DNA of 64,000 nt from Panax quinquefolius (taxonomy: Eukaryota; Streptophyta; Magnoliopsida; Apiales; Araliaceae). The position numbers were made by a program, and so were the translations under genes. Shown here piece by piece: positions 11,062 through 23,582 of this stretch (positions within the stretch are counted from its first letter, which is position 1; each line of letters begins with the position of its first letter). Under the pieces are notes generated by a model. That model searched no databases and was not told the origin of the DNA. It saw only the letters and a program-made list of their open reading frames with translations. Where the stretch lies: positions 31,722,681 to 31,786,680 of the forward strand of contig CM035162.1 in assembly GCA_020205615.1 (NCBI GenBank), in the 5' to 3' direction.

Positions 11062-14000
11062 ATGAAATTTTGTCCTCGAAATTGGACGTACGTGCACAGT
11101 GTTTGAAAAGGTGAGGATACCTCGCTTTCATTTCCGTTTCAATTCCGGTCATTTCCTCTATAGCATGATTCCTCCACAAAACTTTTAACTTGTGGTATGA
11201 CCTTTCTTGGCGTGGGACATGCTCCTTCCTATCTAAGATCTTGTGGTACCTCCTCATACGTTAAGTCTTGGCTATCTAAATGGGTTCTAACTCTATATAA
11301 CGTGGTTGGGTCTTTCACATATTTACCAAGTATGAGATATGTGAAACACATTATGAACACGAGACATACTCGGAGGTAACGCGAGTCTATAGGCTACATT
11401 TCCTACTCGGTCAAGAATTTGAAATGGACCAATAAATCGTGGATTGAGCTTTCCTCTCTTCCCAAATCTTGTAACTCCCTTCCATGGAGCAACACGCAAC
11501 AATACATGATCCCCTACACTAAATTCCACGTCCTTTCGATGAAGATCCGCATAACTCTTTTTGTAGATCTTGTGCTTGGTTTGTATACGTTGTCGAATCA
11601 TTTGGATCTTTTCGATAGTCATACGTACTTAACTTCGGGTCCCAACAATGTTGCTTCACCCACCTCATCCCAACATATTGAGAAGCGACACTATCGTCCA
11701 TATAATGCTTCAAATGGAGCCACACCTATACTTGCTCGATAAGCTGTTGTTGTAGGAGAATTCCACCAATGGTAAATACTTATCCCAAGCGCCCTTGAAG
11801 TCAGGACACGAGTCTTAATAAATCTTCAAGAGTTTGAATAGTCCTTTCGATTGTCCGTCCGTTTGAGGATGGTATGCCGAATCGAATAAATAAACCGTGC
11901 CCATAGCTTTTTGCAAGCTAACCCAAAATCTTGAAGTGAATCTTGGGTCACGATCCGAAACTATGGATACAGGCATGCCATACAACCTCACAATCTCATT
12001 CACGTACATACTAGCAAGACGTTCAAGGGAATAAGTCTCCCGTATCGGCAAGAAATGAGCAGATTTGGTTAATCTATCAACAATAACCCAAATAGCATTG
12101 ATGCCTTGAGAAACCGTAGGAAGACCCATAACGAAATCCATGGTAATGTGTTCCCACTTCCATTTCGGAATCTCAAGTGGTTGCAACGGACCCTTAGGTA
12201 CTAGATGCTCCGCCTTTACACGTTGGCAAGTTAAACACATTGAGATAAACTTTGCAATCTCTCTCTTCATATTGTTACACCAAAATGTATGTCGAAGATA
12301 ACGATACATTTTAGTACTTCTAGGATGGATTGCAAATGGTGTATTGTGTGCCTCCATCATAATCTTGTACTTCAAATCGAGGTCGTTAGGAACACAAAGT
12401 CTAGAGTGGACTCAAGTATTCCTTCTTCATCAATTCTTGCTTAGGAATAGCTCCTTCTTGTACTTTCTTCTTCATACGCATCGACTCAAGATTCGGTGGC
12501 TTGAGCAACCTTAACTTTTCTATTAAAGTTGGCTCTGTCGTATACTTGACATCATCGCACTCGTTCCTCAAGATATGATCTTCTACTCGTGGCGTCAATA
12601 CTACCACGTTCGCTTTTCGGGATGGTATTGAATAGTGTGGTCGTAGTCTTTCAATAGCTCGAGCCAACGTCATTGCTGCGATGTTGAGTTCTTTTTGAGT
12701 GAAGAAATATTTAAGACTTTTATGGTGCGAATATATCTCCACTTTCTCCCCATATAGATAGTGCCTCCATATCTTTTAGTAGGAAACGACTGCTTGCTTA
12801 ACTCTAGATCATGAGTAGGATAATTCCTCTCATACTCTTTAAGTTGTCGCGAGGCATAGGCTATGACTTTCCCCGTTGCGTGAGAACACATCCTAACCCT
12901 TTGCACGAAGCATCATTTGAGATAACAAATCCATCCGAACCGGATGGTATTGTTAGAACAGTCTTAGAAATAAGTCTCCTCTTGACTCTTGGAAACTCTT
13001 CTCGCATTCTTCGCTCCAAACGAATTTTGTATCCTTAAAGTTATTTGGGTTAATGGAGTAGTGATTCGAGAAAACCCTTCCACAAATCTCCGATAATAAC
13101 CAGCTAAGCCCAAAAACTACGTACTTGATCACCGACTTCGGTTGCTCCCAACTTTGTATTGCTTCAATCTTCGTCGGATCAACAGATACTCCATGTTTTG
13201 ACACCACGTGCCCAAGAAATGCTACTTCCTCAAGCCAGAACTCGCATTTCTTCAATTTGGCATATAGTTTGTTTTCACGAAGCCTTTGGAGTACCAGCTT
13301 AAAATGGTGCTCATGATCTTCACGACTTTTGGAATATATGAGGATGTCATCAATAAAGACAACAACAAACTGATCCAAATATTCCTTGAATACTCGGTTC
13401 ATCATATCCATGAAAGCTTAGGAGCATTAGTCGATCAAGAAAAGACATAACTAAGAATTCATAATGCCCGTCTGGAGTTCTAAAGCGGTCTTTGGAATAT
13501 CCTCGATTCTAATCTTGGTGATGATATCGTAAGCGAAGATCGATTTTGAAAAGAATTGTGTGCCTTACAAGCTGGTCAAACAAGTCATCAATCACGGTAA
13601 AGGATACCTATTCTTGATGGTGACATGGTTCAATTCCGATAGTCAATACAAAGTCGCATACTCCCGTCTTTTTCTTCTTTACGAATAAAAGCAGAGCACC
13701 CCGAGGAGATGTCTTGGGGCCGAATGAAACCGATGTCCAACAATTCTGTAGTTGGACCTTTAACTCCTCGAAGTTCAATAGGAGCCATTCGATATGGGGT
13801 TTTAGAAATGGGCTTTGTGCGAGTTCAAGATCAATAAAGAATTCAACTTCACGTTACGGGGTGAGCAGGGGAAGTTCTTGAAATACGTCGGGAAAGTCAA
13901 TAACAACAGGAATATTATTCAAATTTGGCGTGTCTTTATTCAAATCCATAACATGGGCTAAGAAAGCTTCGACATCCGTTTTTCAATAAGCGAATAGCTT

Positions 14001-14437
14001 TATGATTAGATATGACGGTGATTGATTTTAATGGTTTAGTTGCTTGAATTGCATAAACAGGTTGGTTAGAATATGAAAACTAACAACCTTACGAAAACAA
14101 TCAATTTTGGCATGATGAGTAGTTAACCAATCAATCCCTAAAATCACATCAAAAGCAAGTATCTTTAAAGAGATAAGGTCAGCGGTAAGGTGATGGTGCC
14201 AACTTGAATCAAACAAGATTTATAAGCGATGGATGTGATGAAAGTTTCTCCTAATAGAGTTTCCACAGATAGGTCAAAGTCTAATTTCTCGGAGTAAAGT
14301 TTAAGCGTTGAGCACAAGCAGGAGAGATAAATGAATGGGTAGCACCCCGGATCAAGTAAGGTATAAACTTTGCAAAAATTTATAAATAGCTTACCCGTGA
14401 TCACCTCGTTTGGGTTCCTCGCATTATGACCGATCAC
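11060..14437 (-). pseudogene. pol of minus-strand gypsy element, broken
   Basis: Minus strand, read from 14437 down. Protease (14437-14028) has its active-site region altered to DPGC by a small indel where the family has DTGS. Reverse transcriptase (about 13900-12950) keeps FIDDILIYS (about 13355-13330). RNase H covers about 12906-12401. Integrase (12375-11815) keeps HITMDFVMGLP and SDRDPRFTSRFW, but after HPQTDGQS the catalytic Glu is lost to a frame change (SKGLFK). The C-terminus has KLNPRFIGPFQILDRVG (11400-11470) and a chromodomain-like tail VLWRNHAIEEM...RYPHLF, with the stop at 11060. Indels and stops break the frame many times. Confidence 0.9.
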
Positions 14438-15609
14438 AACAAACGCTCTTCCGAGGCAGATTGACTTTGACTTTTACGGGACGATCTTTTGAGTCACCAA
14501 ATCCCCATTGAACTAGGTTTCATTCACGTCTAATCTCGAGCGATATGTCCTTCCTTTCCACAATTATAGCATACCTTGAGCTGTTGTGGGCGGTTTGGTG
14601 ATATGTCCTCTTTTCGCATTTGTAGCATATAATGGGTGGTCGTTCTCCTCCCTTAGAAACCGGGCTACTACAAGACTTTATCGTCTTCACATGGTCGTTG
14701 TTAAATCTCCTCTTTTAAAATCTCCTCGACTCGCTTCTTCTATTTTCATGGCCATGATTACCACCGAGTGGTTACCATTTTGTCCGTCTCATTTCTTTCT
14801 CATTTGGTTATCATTATTACATTGCTGATCGCTATCTCCAGTACGATCACGGTTGTGGTCCCTCGGTTGACCGTACTCGTTATCTCGCCTAATAATTGAG
14901 CCACTTTTACAACATCTCGAATAGAGAGAAAATTTATGAGAAATGAGATATCGGCGTATGTCGGGTTTCAAACCTCTAAGAAACATCCGCGTCATCGTTC
15001 CTCATTCTCCACCAAATGAGGTGCAAACACGGATAACTCGCAAACTTTGCCTCGTCCGAGAGACACCGCGTATGTTGTTCTACTCGGTCTAATAAACTCC
15101 ACTTCCTTCGTATACGCCGAACACTTTCGGGAAAGTATTTGTCATTAAATGATTCAAGCGTCTCCCAAGACATCTTTGAGTCGCAATTTGGATGGGTACG
15201 CTTCATGACTCCCACCCGATGATGCACTCGCCACGGAACATAAAGGTGGCGAATGGAACCTTCGTTTCTCCGTGCATCCCAAGACATCGAATATCTTGGT
15301 AATTTGCTTGACCCATGTTTCCGCCCGTGATCGGATCGGCTTTCCCTTAAATTCTGGTGGTCCCGACTCTTTGAGCGCTTGGTGTGACAACCCGTGAATT
15401 GCTATCATTTCTCCTGTATTTTGAACACGAGTCTCCTCGTCGATTTTTCATGAGCGCAAAGCTTCTTAAACATCCCTCGTTCATCATCGCTTTCGGTGGT
15501 GTTGTTCACAGGAGGTACATTGCCGACTGTTGACGTTCTCTCCTCGTTGGTAAAATCTGAGCATCTCCACGGTCTCATTTACTCCATTGTTAATATTCTC
15601 GGTCGACAT
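14438..15609 (-). pseudogene. gag of minus-strand gypsy element, broken
   Basis: Minus strand from an ATG at 15609 (MSTENINNG). Capsid core: ETWVKQITKIFDVLGC (about 15330), MSWETLESFNDKYFPES (about 15175) and MTRMFLRGLKPDIRRYLIS (14995). A degenerate CX2C zinc-knuckle region lies near 14570-14640. It parallels the outer element's gag domain by domain, and the frame is broken by several indels. Confidence 0.85.
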
Positions 15610-15788
15610 TCTCAAATCACGTCATAAAACATGGGTTAATTAAGAAAATCAATATATCACATAATATCCTTATATCTTGACCAATTAACAAATAAGCTTA
15701 GGTAGGACACCTTTAGCGAAGGATTTACTCGTCTCTCCCTCCTAGTTTATTCCCCGATCTCCGATCCGCTTGGAGATCATATCCCTAA

Positions 15789-15800
15789 GCTACGATACCA
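15789..15800 (-). other. Primer-binding site of minus-strand element
   Basis: On the minus strand TGGTATCGTAGC lies four bases after the 5' LTR. It resembles the initiator-tRNA-Met primer site TGGTATCAGAGC, with a short difference in the middle. GGGATATGATC follows, as in the sister elements. Confidence 0.75.
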
Positions 15801-15803
15801 ACC

Positions 15804-18395
15804 TGTGGCGCCCCAAAATAGGTATACATCACCCATTCCGAGTTGTCAATACATGGTATGTAAACAACTACAACTTTATTATTACAACAAAAAAGCGTGA
15901 GTTTGTATACAAATATTATCTTCAGACAATATCTATACTCGAGATAAATCCTCATCATATTTATTGATACATTATTTTACAAAATGGTGAGGACTACTAA
16001 ACAACTCTCTCTAGAACCTTCATTCCATACCCCGACTAGTACTCGCTACATTCTCGCCTCCTGAGAAGAAAATGGAACAACAAGGAAAAGGGTGAGCTCA
16101 ACTAGCCCAGTAAAGAATATTATGACTAAGATAATAAACAACAAATTATCATTAGTCTTCAACAGGGAAAAAAAAACTAATAGAATACAATAGACAACAA
16201 GTTTTTAAACCAATATTCGCAGCGGAAATAATAATTCATTAGAAGAGTTAAGTAGAGAATGCAAACTACTATCTTCTATGTATGAATTTAAAAGTTCATC
16301 GTCTATCTTTTATCCCTATAACATCAATCAACATACATCGGAATCAAATATTCATCTTCAGACTACGGTGCCAAAGATATTCATCATCGATTCATGTTCA
16401 TCTAAACACACATTCATCTTTGCACTACGGCCAAAGATATTCTTCAGAAATCATTCATCTTTGCACTACTGAGGCCAAAGATATTCCATAATATCATCAT
16501 TTAAGATGAAGATGATGAAAATATTTTAAAGAAAGCGAATCCGGTGAAACAAAATGACAAGGATTAAGGATTAAGGATTCAGTACTTTTGTTTTATCCAC
16601 GCCCAAAAATACCTCAAAAATAATCACGGTGGTGTAAAATTCAAGAATGATCAAAACATGGATACAATCAAAGCTAGTATCCGAATAGATATTTTGGATT
16701 TAAAAAGAAAAATTTTTATTTTTCGATGAATAGTGTCGATTAAGTAAATAAGTGTCATTATACGTGAATAGTAATTAAGACACCAAAAGTTCCAAATTTG
16801 ATAAAAACTTCAGATCAATATTTCAACATAATGATATTGAAGAAATAATATCATTACGAAAAGAAAAATAATATCCCTTACCTCGAAAGATCAAGTTTTT
16901 AAATTTGAAAACAGGATATAAGCTATGACTTGAACTTGCACCAGTATAGCAATACTCAAATTATACTCAAAATACTCACAAGAATACACTCGATAATATA
17001 GAGAGAAAACTTCAATTTCGGTGTGATTTTCAATTCTAACCTAAGTACCTATTTATAGGAAAATGCTTAGAACAAAAGCGAGAAAATTTAATATAATAAT
17101 AATATATATTATCAAATTTCTACGCTAACCTTCCAAGAACTGAATTCAGCTCATTCAACCCACATGTGTAACACACCATAATGAAAAAAACGTTTTCTAA
17201 TTTTAAATATTTTAAACTTCCAAAATCAATTATTTTGAGTTTTGAACTTCAATAATTCATAATAAATAGCCTTTTCATCAGAAAATTCGAATCTCTTGAG
17301 TTTGTATAGGAAATTCAATTCTCTACAACTTTGCAGAAGAAAGTTTTTCCAAATTCCAAACAAAATTGACCGAAATCCACAAACAAGCGATTTCTGTTTA
17401 TAATCAAATTTCGATTCGATAAATGGGGTCCACCGACATGTTTAACATGTTTTAAACATTTATTGCACCAAAAATACTCTTCCTCCTCGTATATTCATAT
17501 ATCCCACATTCGTTGTAAAAATATCACCATTATTATATTACTAAAATATAATAATATATTTAAATGAATTATTTTATCGAAAAAAGATAAAATTTCAATT
17601 TTCAACAATTGTCACATTAAAATTTTTCTCCATCTATATCCACATAAAATCAATATTTTTCTCATCATATGGATCAATAATTAATTATTCACAAATAATA
17701 TTACGAGAATCACAATATCGACAACTGTGAGTTTCCAAAGAAGAGGGGCTTTCAATAAGAATTTCTTCTTCTTACCTACATGCAATTAGGTGACCAAACC
17801 TCTCCTTAGACGAACTTTCTAGACATTGCTAATAATGTTATCTAATAATATTATTCGAGATAATATGAATTATTGCTTTCGATAATGAAAAATCTTGTGT
17901 AATGACAATTATTGAAACAACAACAATATAAAATATCAACGCAGCAATTATTAAATCAATAAAATACTGAACAGTAATTACTGTAACCATTATTGAGTAG
18001 TGCATTCTTACGTAAGAATCAATAATTGGTGCAATACCGTGTGCTACTGTGTTTTAACCACCGGATATTTTAATAAAGATTAATTGTAACAACTACGCCG
18101 TTATTTTTAAACCACTTATATTTGTCGTTTTCTTCATCCAATCGCTTTCCGTTATGGGGCCCACACATGGTCGCTCTTGGCCAGATGCATCGAATATTCC
18201 CGACAAAGATTTGAATATTCCACGACCAAACGAATATTCCCAAACAACAATGAATATTTTATAACCACTTTGCTTATTTTGAAATATTTGCGTATTTTAC
18301 CCCTAACTATCCACATTAATCAAATCAACCCTTACTATTTTAAAATAATAAATAGAGAAAATTAAATTTCATTAATAATAAGTTGGGGTCTTACA
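15804..18395 (-). repeat. 5' LTR of minus-strand element
   Basis: About 2592 bp, from TGTGGCGCCCC (left as written) to GGGGTCTTACA (right). The TATA box is at 17049-17059 on the minus strand. The partner LTR is 8447-11049. Most mismatches between the two fall in short C/G-containing sites, while AT-rich blocks are almost identical. Confidence 0.9.
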
Positions 18396-20271
18396 GTGTT
18401 ATTCTTTCTTATTCATGAAGAGAACTTCTGTTATTCCATTCTTTATTATTCTGTTGGAATAACCTGTAAAAGTGGCATACCCTATACATAACCTGTATAC
18501 GCGGCATATGCTATACCTGGTGAAATCCTTATGTTATTCTATTCTTTATTATTCTGTTGGAATAACCTGTATGCGTGGTTTACCCTATACTTGGTAGAAT
18601 GACCTGTATATGCGATTTACCCAATACTTGGTGATCTTCTTTTATTATTTCGCATTTATTATTCTACGTCGAATATCCCGCTTTGTGAATTTCACGACTT
18701 TTGGTTCCATTATTTATTATTAGTATTTACGATTACATTTGGAATATCACATGCGTGTGTTTTACACGGGACTGAATTAAAATCTTTATTATTACGTTGA
18801 GAATAACTTTTATGCGTCGCGGTTTCTATCGCATGCATGGTGAATCATACATTATTCCATTCTTTATTATTCGGTTGGAATAACACATGCATGTGAATAC
18901 CACATGCATGGTGAATGATCCTTTATATTCATTCCTTATTAAATTGTGGAAATAATCATTTTAGATGGATTACCGTATGGCGGTGAAAATCCATTCATGA
19001 TTTCATATATTCTTTATTATCTTTGTTGGTTATTGGTTTTACTGAGTTGTATGTCTTTGACCCATAGTGAACGATGATATGTTGTTGAATATCTTTGGCT
19101 TTACGTGCAAAGATGAATTGTTAATTGATAGCTTTGGTAGTTAAGTGCAAAGATGGACATGTGTATGACATGATCGTGACCCATTGGTGATCTTAATGAA
19201 TATCCTTGGCCGTAAAAGGGGATGATTCGATGATGAGAATTATTTATTTAATGAGTCTCGGTGATGGCTTTTATAGTTGAACATCTTTTGTACGTAGTGC
19301 AAAAGGTGAAACAATGATTGGTATGATCATTGTTATTACATCCGAATATCTTTAGCCTTTGGGGTAAGGATATTGAGTAAACGTTCTATTAAGCCTTTGT
19401 GGCAAGAAGGAATTGTTAATTCACATTATTATAAATATGAATTGTGAATTTAACTAACATCTTTAAGTGGTTCGGTGAAGACACGTAATGAAAGTTCTAT
19501 TTGTCTTGAGTATAACAAAGAAGCTGTTGATGAGTATTACAGAATAACATATCAACGATGGACTTTTAATTTAGAGGAGCGATGAGACATTATGTTCTAC
19601 TTGACTCTTCTAATGGATTGTTAATTCGCTGCAATTATGGTTGAAAAGTTTTATTATCTACCATATGTTCTAAATCTCTGATTTATTATTGATGAAAACT
19701 ATTGATAATGTAGTTATCTTTAGTCATGATATTCTTTACTAGGCTAGTTGTGCTCACCCTTTCTTTCACCTTTTTGTTTGTGAAATGAGAAGCGTAAATT
19801 TGGGTCGGCGGGGATAACAGGAAATAGTGTGATGGTCCGAGACTATCGAAGTTTCTCAATACATTATAAAACGACATGACGTATGCAACCGATAATTGTA
19901 TTGAGGACCTAAGATGTGTGTGTAAGTATATTATATCGTCACTTAATAATTGATTTTGGCGAATAACAATAAAGGTGATGAGAACAGAGCTTTGAAAAGC
20001 GTCAAAAGTACACCTCGTTAGAATAAACAAGATAGTAATCTTCTTTGGGGTCTTGAAATATTTTTCTTTGTATTTTATATGGCATTGTAATAATTTGAGT
20101 TTGGATACGATCTCACGAGACAATATTGTATTAAAACTCACGATTAAGCATTAATCGTACATCGCATTTACGATTCAAACAACAGATAAATGAAGTTTGT
20201 ATTTGATTTTTATAGTGTGATATCTGGCGACTCGAGAATGGGTCGGGTATACCTATTTTGGGGGCGTCACG
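18396..20271 (+). repeat. Right part of the solo LTR, hairpin-rich
   Basis: Continuation of the LTR begun at 7024, starting with the second GTGTT copy. It holds TTCC/GGAA hairpin modules (18430-18990), then CTTTG/CAAAG hairpins (19080-19440), then U5 sequence ending GGGGGCGTCAC. The perfect 9-bp stem GTTATTCCA/TGGAATAAC occurs at 18431-18463. Confidence 0.85.
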
Positions 20272-20907
20272 GTTGTTCTCCGAAGATCTTTGGGATGAGG
20301 TGGGTGAAGCAACATTGTTGGGACTTGAGGAGTTGTAATGCGTATGATCACGAAAAAAGATTCAAACGATCCGATAACGATATAAAAACCTCACAAGATC
20401 GACAAAAGAGTTATGCTGATCTTCATCGAAAGGACGTGGAATTTGATATAGGAGATCATGTGTTGTTACGTGTTGCTCCATGGAAAGGAGTTACGAGATT
20501 TGGAAATAGGGGAAAACTCAATCCTCGATTCATCGGACCATTTTTAATCCTTGATCGAGTAGGAGGCGTGGCTTATGAGACTCGCTTTACCGCCAAGTAT
20601 GTCTCGTGTTCATAACGTTTTTCACATATCCATGTTACGTAAATATGTGAAAGATCCGAACCACATTATTGAGTTGGAACCAGACGAAATAGCGGAAGAT
20701 TTGACGTATGAAGAGGTTCCTGTTCAAATCTTGGATAAGAAGGAACATATTCTACGCTCCAAGGTTATACCTCAAGTCAAAGTTTTTTGGAGAAACCACG
20801 ATGTTGAGGAAATGACTTGGGAGTTAGAATCTGAAATGAAATCAAGGTATCCTTACCTCTTCGACATACCAGGTACGTACCCTAATTTCGAGGGCAAAAT
20901 TTCATAA
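20272..20907 (+). pseudogene. Integrase C-terminus and chromodomain of outer gypsy element
   Basis: Resumes the integrase cut at 7023. It reads SYADLHRKDVEFDIGDHVLL, then KLNPRFIGPFLILDRVG (GPY/F module), then after a one-frame shift near 20575 MSRVHNVFHISMLRKY, and a chromodomain-like end VKVFWRNHDVEEMTW...SRYPYLF. The stop is TAA at 20905-20907. In chromoviruses the terminal domain steers integration toward particular chromatin. The frame change near 20575 and another near the nest junction break the reading. Confidence 0.88.
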
Positions 20908-20918
20908 GAAGGGGAGGT
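20908..20918 (+). other. Polypurine tract of outer element
   Basis: GAAGGGGAGGT sits between the pol stop codon and TGTAAGACCCC of the 3' LTR, the position of the plus-strand primer. Confidence 0.78.
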
Positions 20919-21436
20919 TGTAAGACCCCAACTTTTATAATAAAGATGAATTTTCTATAAATATCATTTTTGAATATTATGGAGTAAATTTAATATAATG
21001 TTATAGTTGTGGGTAATATTTATAAATTTTGCAAAGTACGCAAGTTGTTATATAATATTCGATTGGTAGGGGGATATTCGTTTTAACAGGGAATATTCAT
21101 ACACGACACAATCATTGGTGGACCTTAACGGAATTATTGTCGGATTGAGAAAACGACAAAAATATTTTTTTTATGAAAATAACGGCGGAAGTTTTACCGT
21201 TAGCTGTTGAAACACCGGTGTTAAAAATGCGATGTCTGGCGTGGTTGCATAGTAACACACGGTATTAATTATGAATGCTTACGTGAGAAGTTACTCAGTT
21301 TTGTTCAATTATTGCTATAGTAATTGTTGTGAATTTTGGCGTATTTTTATGGACCCCCATTTACCCATTTTTTTTAAAAAAAACTGCCGGTGGAAAGTTA
21401 TCTCAGTTTTATTATATATATATATATATATATATA

Positions 21437-21666
21437 TACGGTATGGATCAAGAACATTCTCCTTAAATAGCATTCTGTCTTAAATAGCATTCTTTTATCA
21501 AAACGACGTACTTTTGGAGGAATGCGGTGGCATTTTTGTAAATACGCGGTGGCATTGTATTTACAAAAATGCCACCGCGTCCCTCCAAAACAAAGTCTTT
21601 TTGATAAAAGAATGTTATTTAAGGCGGAATGCTATTTAAGGAGAATGCTCTTGATCCTTACCGTAT
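21437..21666 (+). mobile_element. Foldback MITE inserted in a TA microsatellite
   Basis: About 230 bp that is almost entirely palindromic. CGGTATGGATCAAGAAC at the left pairs with the end GCTCTTGATCCTTACCG, and the centre pairs GCATTTTTGTAAATAC with GTATTTACAAAAATGCC. It is flanked by TATATA on both sides and is absent from the same position in the 5' LTR (about 860), so it inserted after the outer element. A TA target site is likely but cannot be resolved within the repeat. Confidence 0.85.
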
Positions 21667-21774
21667 ATATATATAAGTGGGTGTGTGTTAGTCAATTTGT
21701 GTGGGGGAGGGGGGAATTAGCATTTGTCGGGAGAGAAGTGGTTTTATGTGGTGTATGGTTACATAATGTATGAT

Positions 21775-21817
<43 letters not shown>

Positions 21818-22064
21818 TGATAGATTGCAAAGGAATCTTGAAATTGAGTGCGCCCATTAATCTGTGTGAAATCCGGTTCATGTTTTCGTCAAGTGAGAAG
21901 GAAAGAAAAATTAGTCGGAAGAATTGAATTATTGAGTACTATGATTGTTATTATTATTATATATATTATATTTTATTTAAAAGATTTTGCTTTAAATATG
22001 GATAGTCGATTAAAGTAAATCGATATGGACTGATTCAGGAGTTAATTCTTATGCAATCCATTTT

Positions 22065-22078
22065 TCTATAAATAGAAG
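22065..22078 (+). promoter_or_regulatory. TATA box of outer 3' LTR
   Basis: TCTATAAATAGAAG, identical to the copy at 1255. Confidence 0.7.
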
Positions 22079-23582
22079 CTCATTCCTTCATTATTTCTTA
22101 CGAATTCACTTTGAAACTAGAGAGAAATAAGAAAAGTATTACGCCACTTCCTTTACTCTTATATTGAGTTTCTTTTACGGTGAGGATATTATTTCTTTTG
22201 TATTCATGAAGAGAACTTTTGTTATTCTATTCTTTATTATTCTCTTTGGAATAACCAAAGATTATCTGTGGACTACCCTATACTTGGTGACATTCTTCTA
22301 TGATTCCGTCTTTATTATTTTCATTTGGAATATCCACATGCAATGCGTTTCTGTGGGACTGGTTCCATCTTTATTATTATTACGTTGGAATATATCTTGT
22401 TTGTGCGTTTTTTACGGGACTGGTTCCGTCTTTATTATTATTCTGTTGGAACATCCTCGTCGGTCTGAATTTCACGACTGGTTCCGTTATTTTTTATTCA
22501 ATTGGAATAACATGTCTACATCACAATCTGCACGCGTGGTGATTTCTTTTGTTATTTCATTCTTGATTATCTGTGATTGGTTAAAACTTTGACTTATACT
22601 CCATGAAATTAGTGGAATATCCTTGATATTTCAAGCGCTTCATCCAAATATCTTTTCATGAAAATATTCTTACGAGCATTCTTGAATTTTACTCTACAAA
22701 GCGATGATCATGTTGACAATTTGGGCGTTATTAGTTCTGGATAAATTAATTCTTGAACTTGTTTTATTGAATTCTTATATCATTGTCATCATCCTCATGT
22801 TTATATGTTGTTGAAAGTCATTTGTGGCTGTAGTGGATAGATGGACTTGGTATGATTATGATTAGGGGTTATTCGGTGTAATCATGGGTAGTAATGTTAG
22901 AAATGATGTGGTAAAAGTCCTCATTGGCCCGTAGTACATTGATGGACGAGTTGTTGGCATGATCATGACCATTAATGAATACACAAATATTCTTGGCGTA
23001 GAAGTGTATGGATAATTGTGGTCGTGATAATCTTAAAGAATATCCTTGGTCAGTAGTGCGAGGGTGATTCGATGATGTGGATTATTTATTAAAAAGTGAG
23101 TCCCAGTGATAAAAGTGATGAAAAACCTTTTAAATCATAAAAGATAGTAGATTTTATTCTCTACTTGACTCTTTTAATGGATTGTTTGTTCATTGTGATT
23201 AAACTTGATGTTGTTATATTTTATCGGTTTAACAACGTTGAAGGCTAACGATAATTTATTACGCATTATCTTAGTCATAATATTTCTTCTTGGGCTAGTT
23301 GAGCTCACCCCTTTCTTTTATTGTTCTCTTGAGGAAATGAGAACATAGCGAGGGACTAGTCGGGGAGCGGAGTGACGGTCGAGGAGGATAGCATTAGTAG
23401 TCCTCACTATTCGTGAAATAGTGTGTTAATAATTGTAATGAGGACTCCTTTTGAGTTTGTATAATCTCTAGTGAGACAATAATTATATTCAAACTCACGT
23501 TATGTTTTTTGTCGTATTATATACGATGATTGTATTAGTAAGTTGTATTTGAATTTTGTACCCGTATGTCGGCGACCCAAGA

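Larger units (their letters stand above)
8447..18395 (-). mobile_element. Complete minus-strand gypsy chromovirus, 9.9 kb
   Basis: On the minus strand it starts TGTAAGACCCCAACTT (at 18395) and ends GGGGGCGTCACA (at 8447). It is flanked by a perfect TSD, GTGTT, at 8442-8446 and 18396-18400. LTRs are 15804-18395 (5') and 8447-11049 (3'), both about 2.6 kb and very similar. Gag-pol lies between them with a primer site and a purine tract. It inserted into the solo LTR, which makes it the innermost event of that branch. Confidence 0.93.
7024..20271 (+). mobile_element. Solo LTR of a related gypsy family, itself interrupted
   Basis: It begins TGTGAGACCCCGAATTTT at 7024 and ends GGGGGCGTCAC at about 20271. 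Flanks are GTCGT (7019-7023) and GTTGT (20272-20276), a 5-bp TSD with one mismatch. The outer integrase reads up to it and resumes after it. Removing the minus-strand element at 8447-18395 leaves about 3.3 kb with no internal region, primer site or second LTR, so it is a solo LTR left by LTR-LTR recombination. The decayed element at 56797 starts with the same family sequence. Confidence 0.85.
20919..23582 (+). repeat. 3' LTR of outer gypsy element (main part)
   Basis: Co-linear with 353-2800. The last 34 bp are displaced to 32248-32281 by the inner element. It carries a foldback insertion in its TA repeat that the 5' LTR lacks. Its TATA box lies at 22065-22078. Transitions and short indels separate the two LTRs, so the insertion is not very recent. 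Confidence 0.9.

Noticed and set aside
22164..22592. 142-codon frame in the outer 3' LTR, and similar frames at 24665-25021 and 30856-31260
   Set aside because: These are translations of the 60-bp LTR hairpin modules. They recur in each LTR with different frames and carry no domain.
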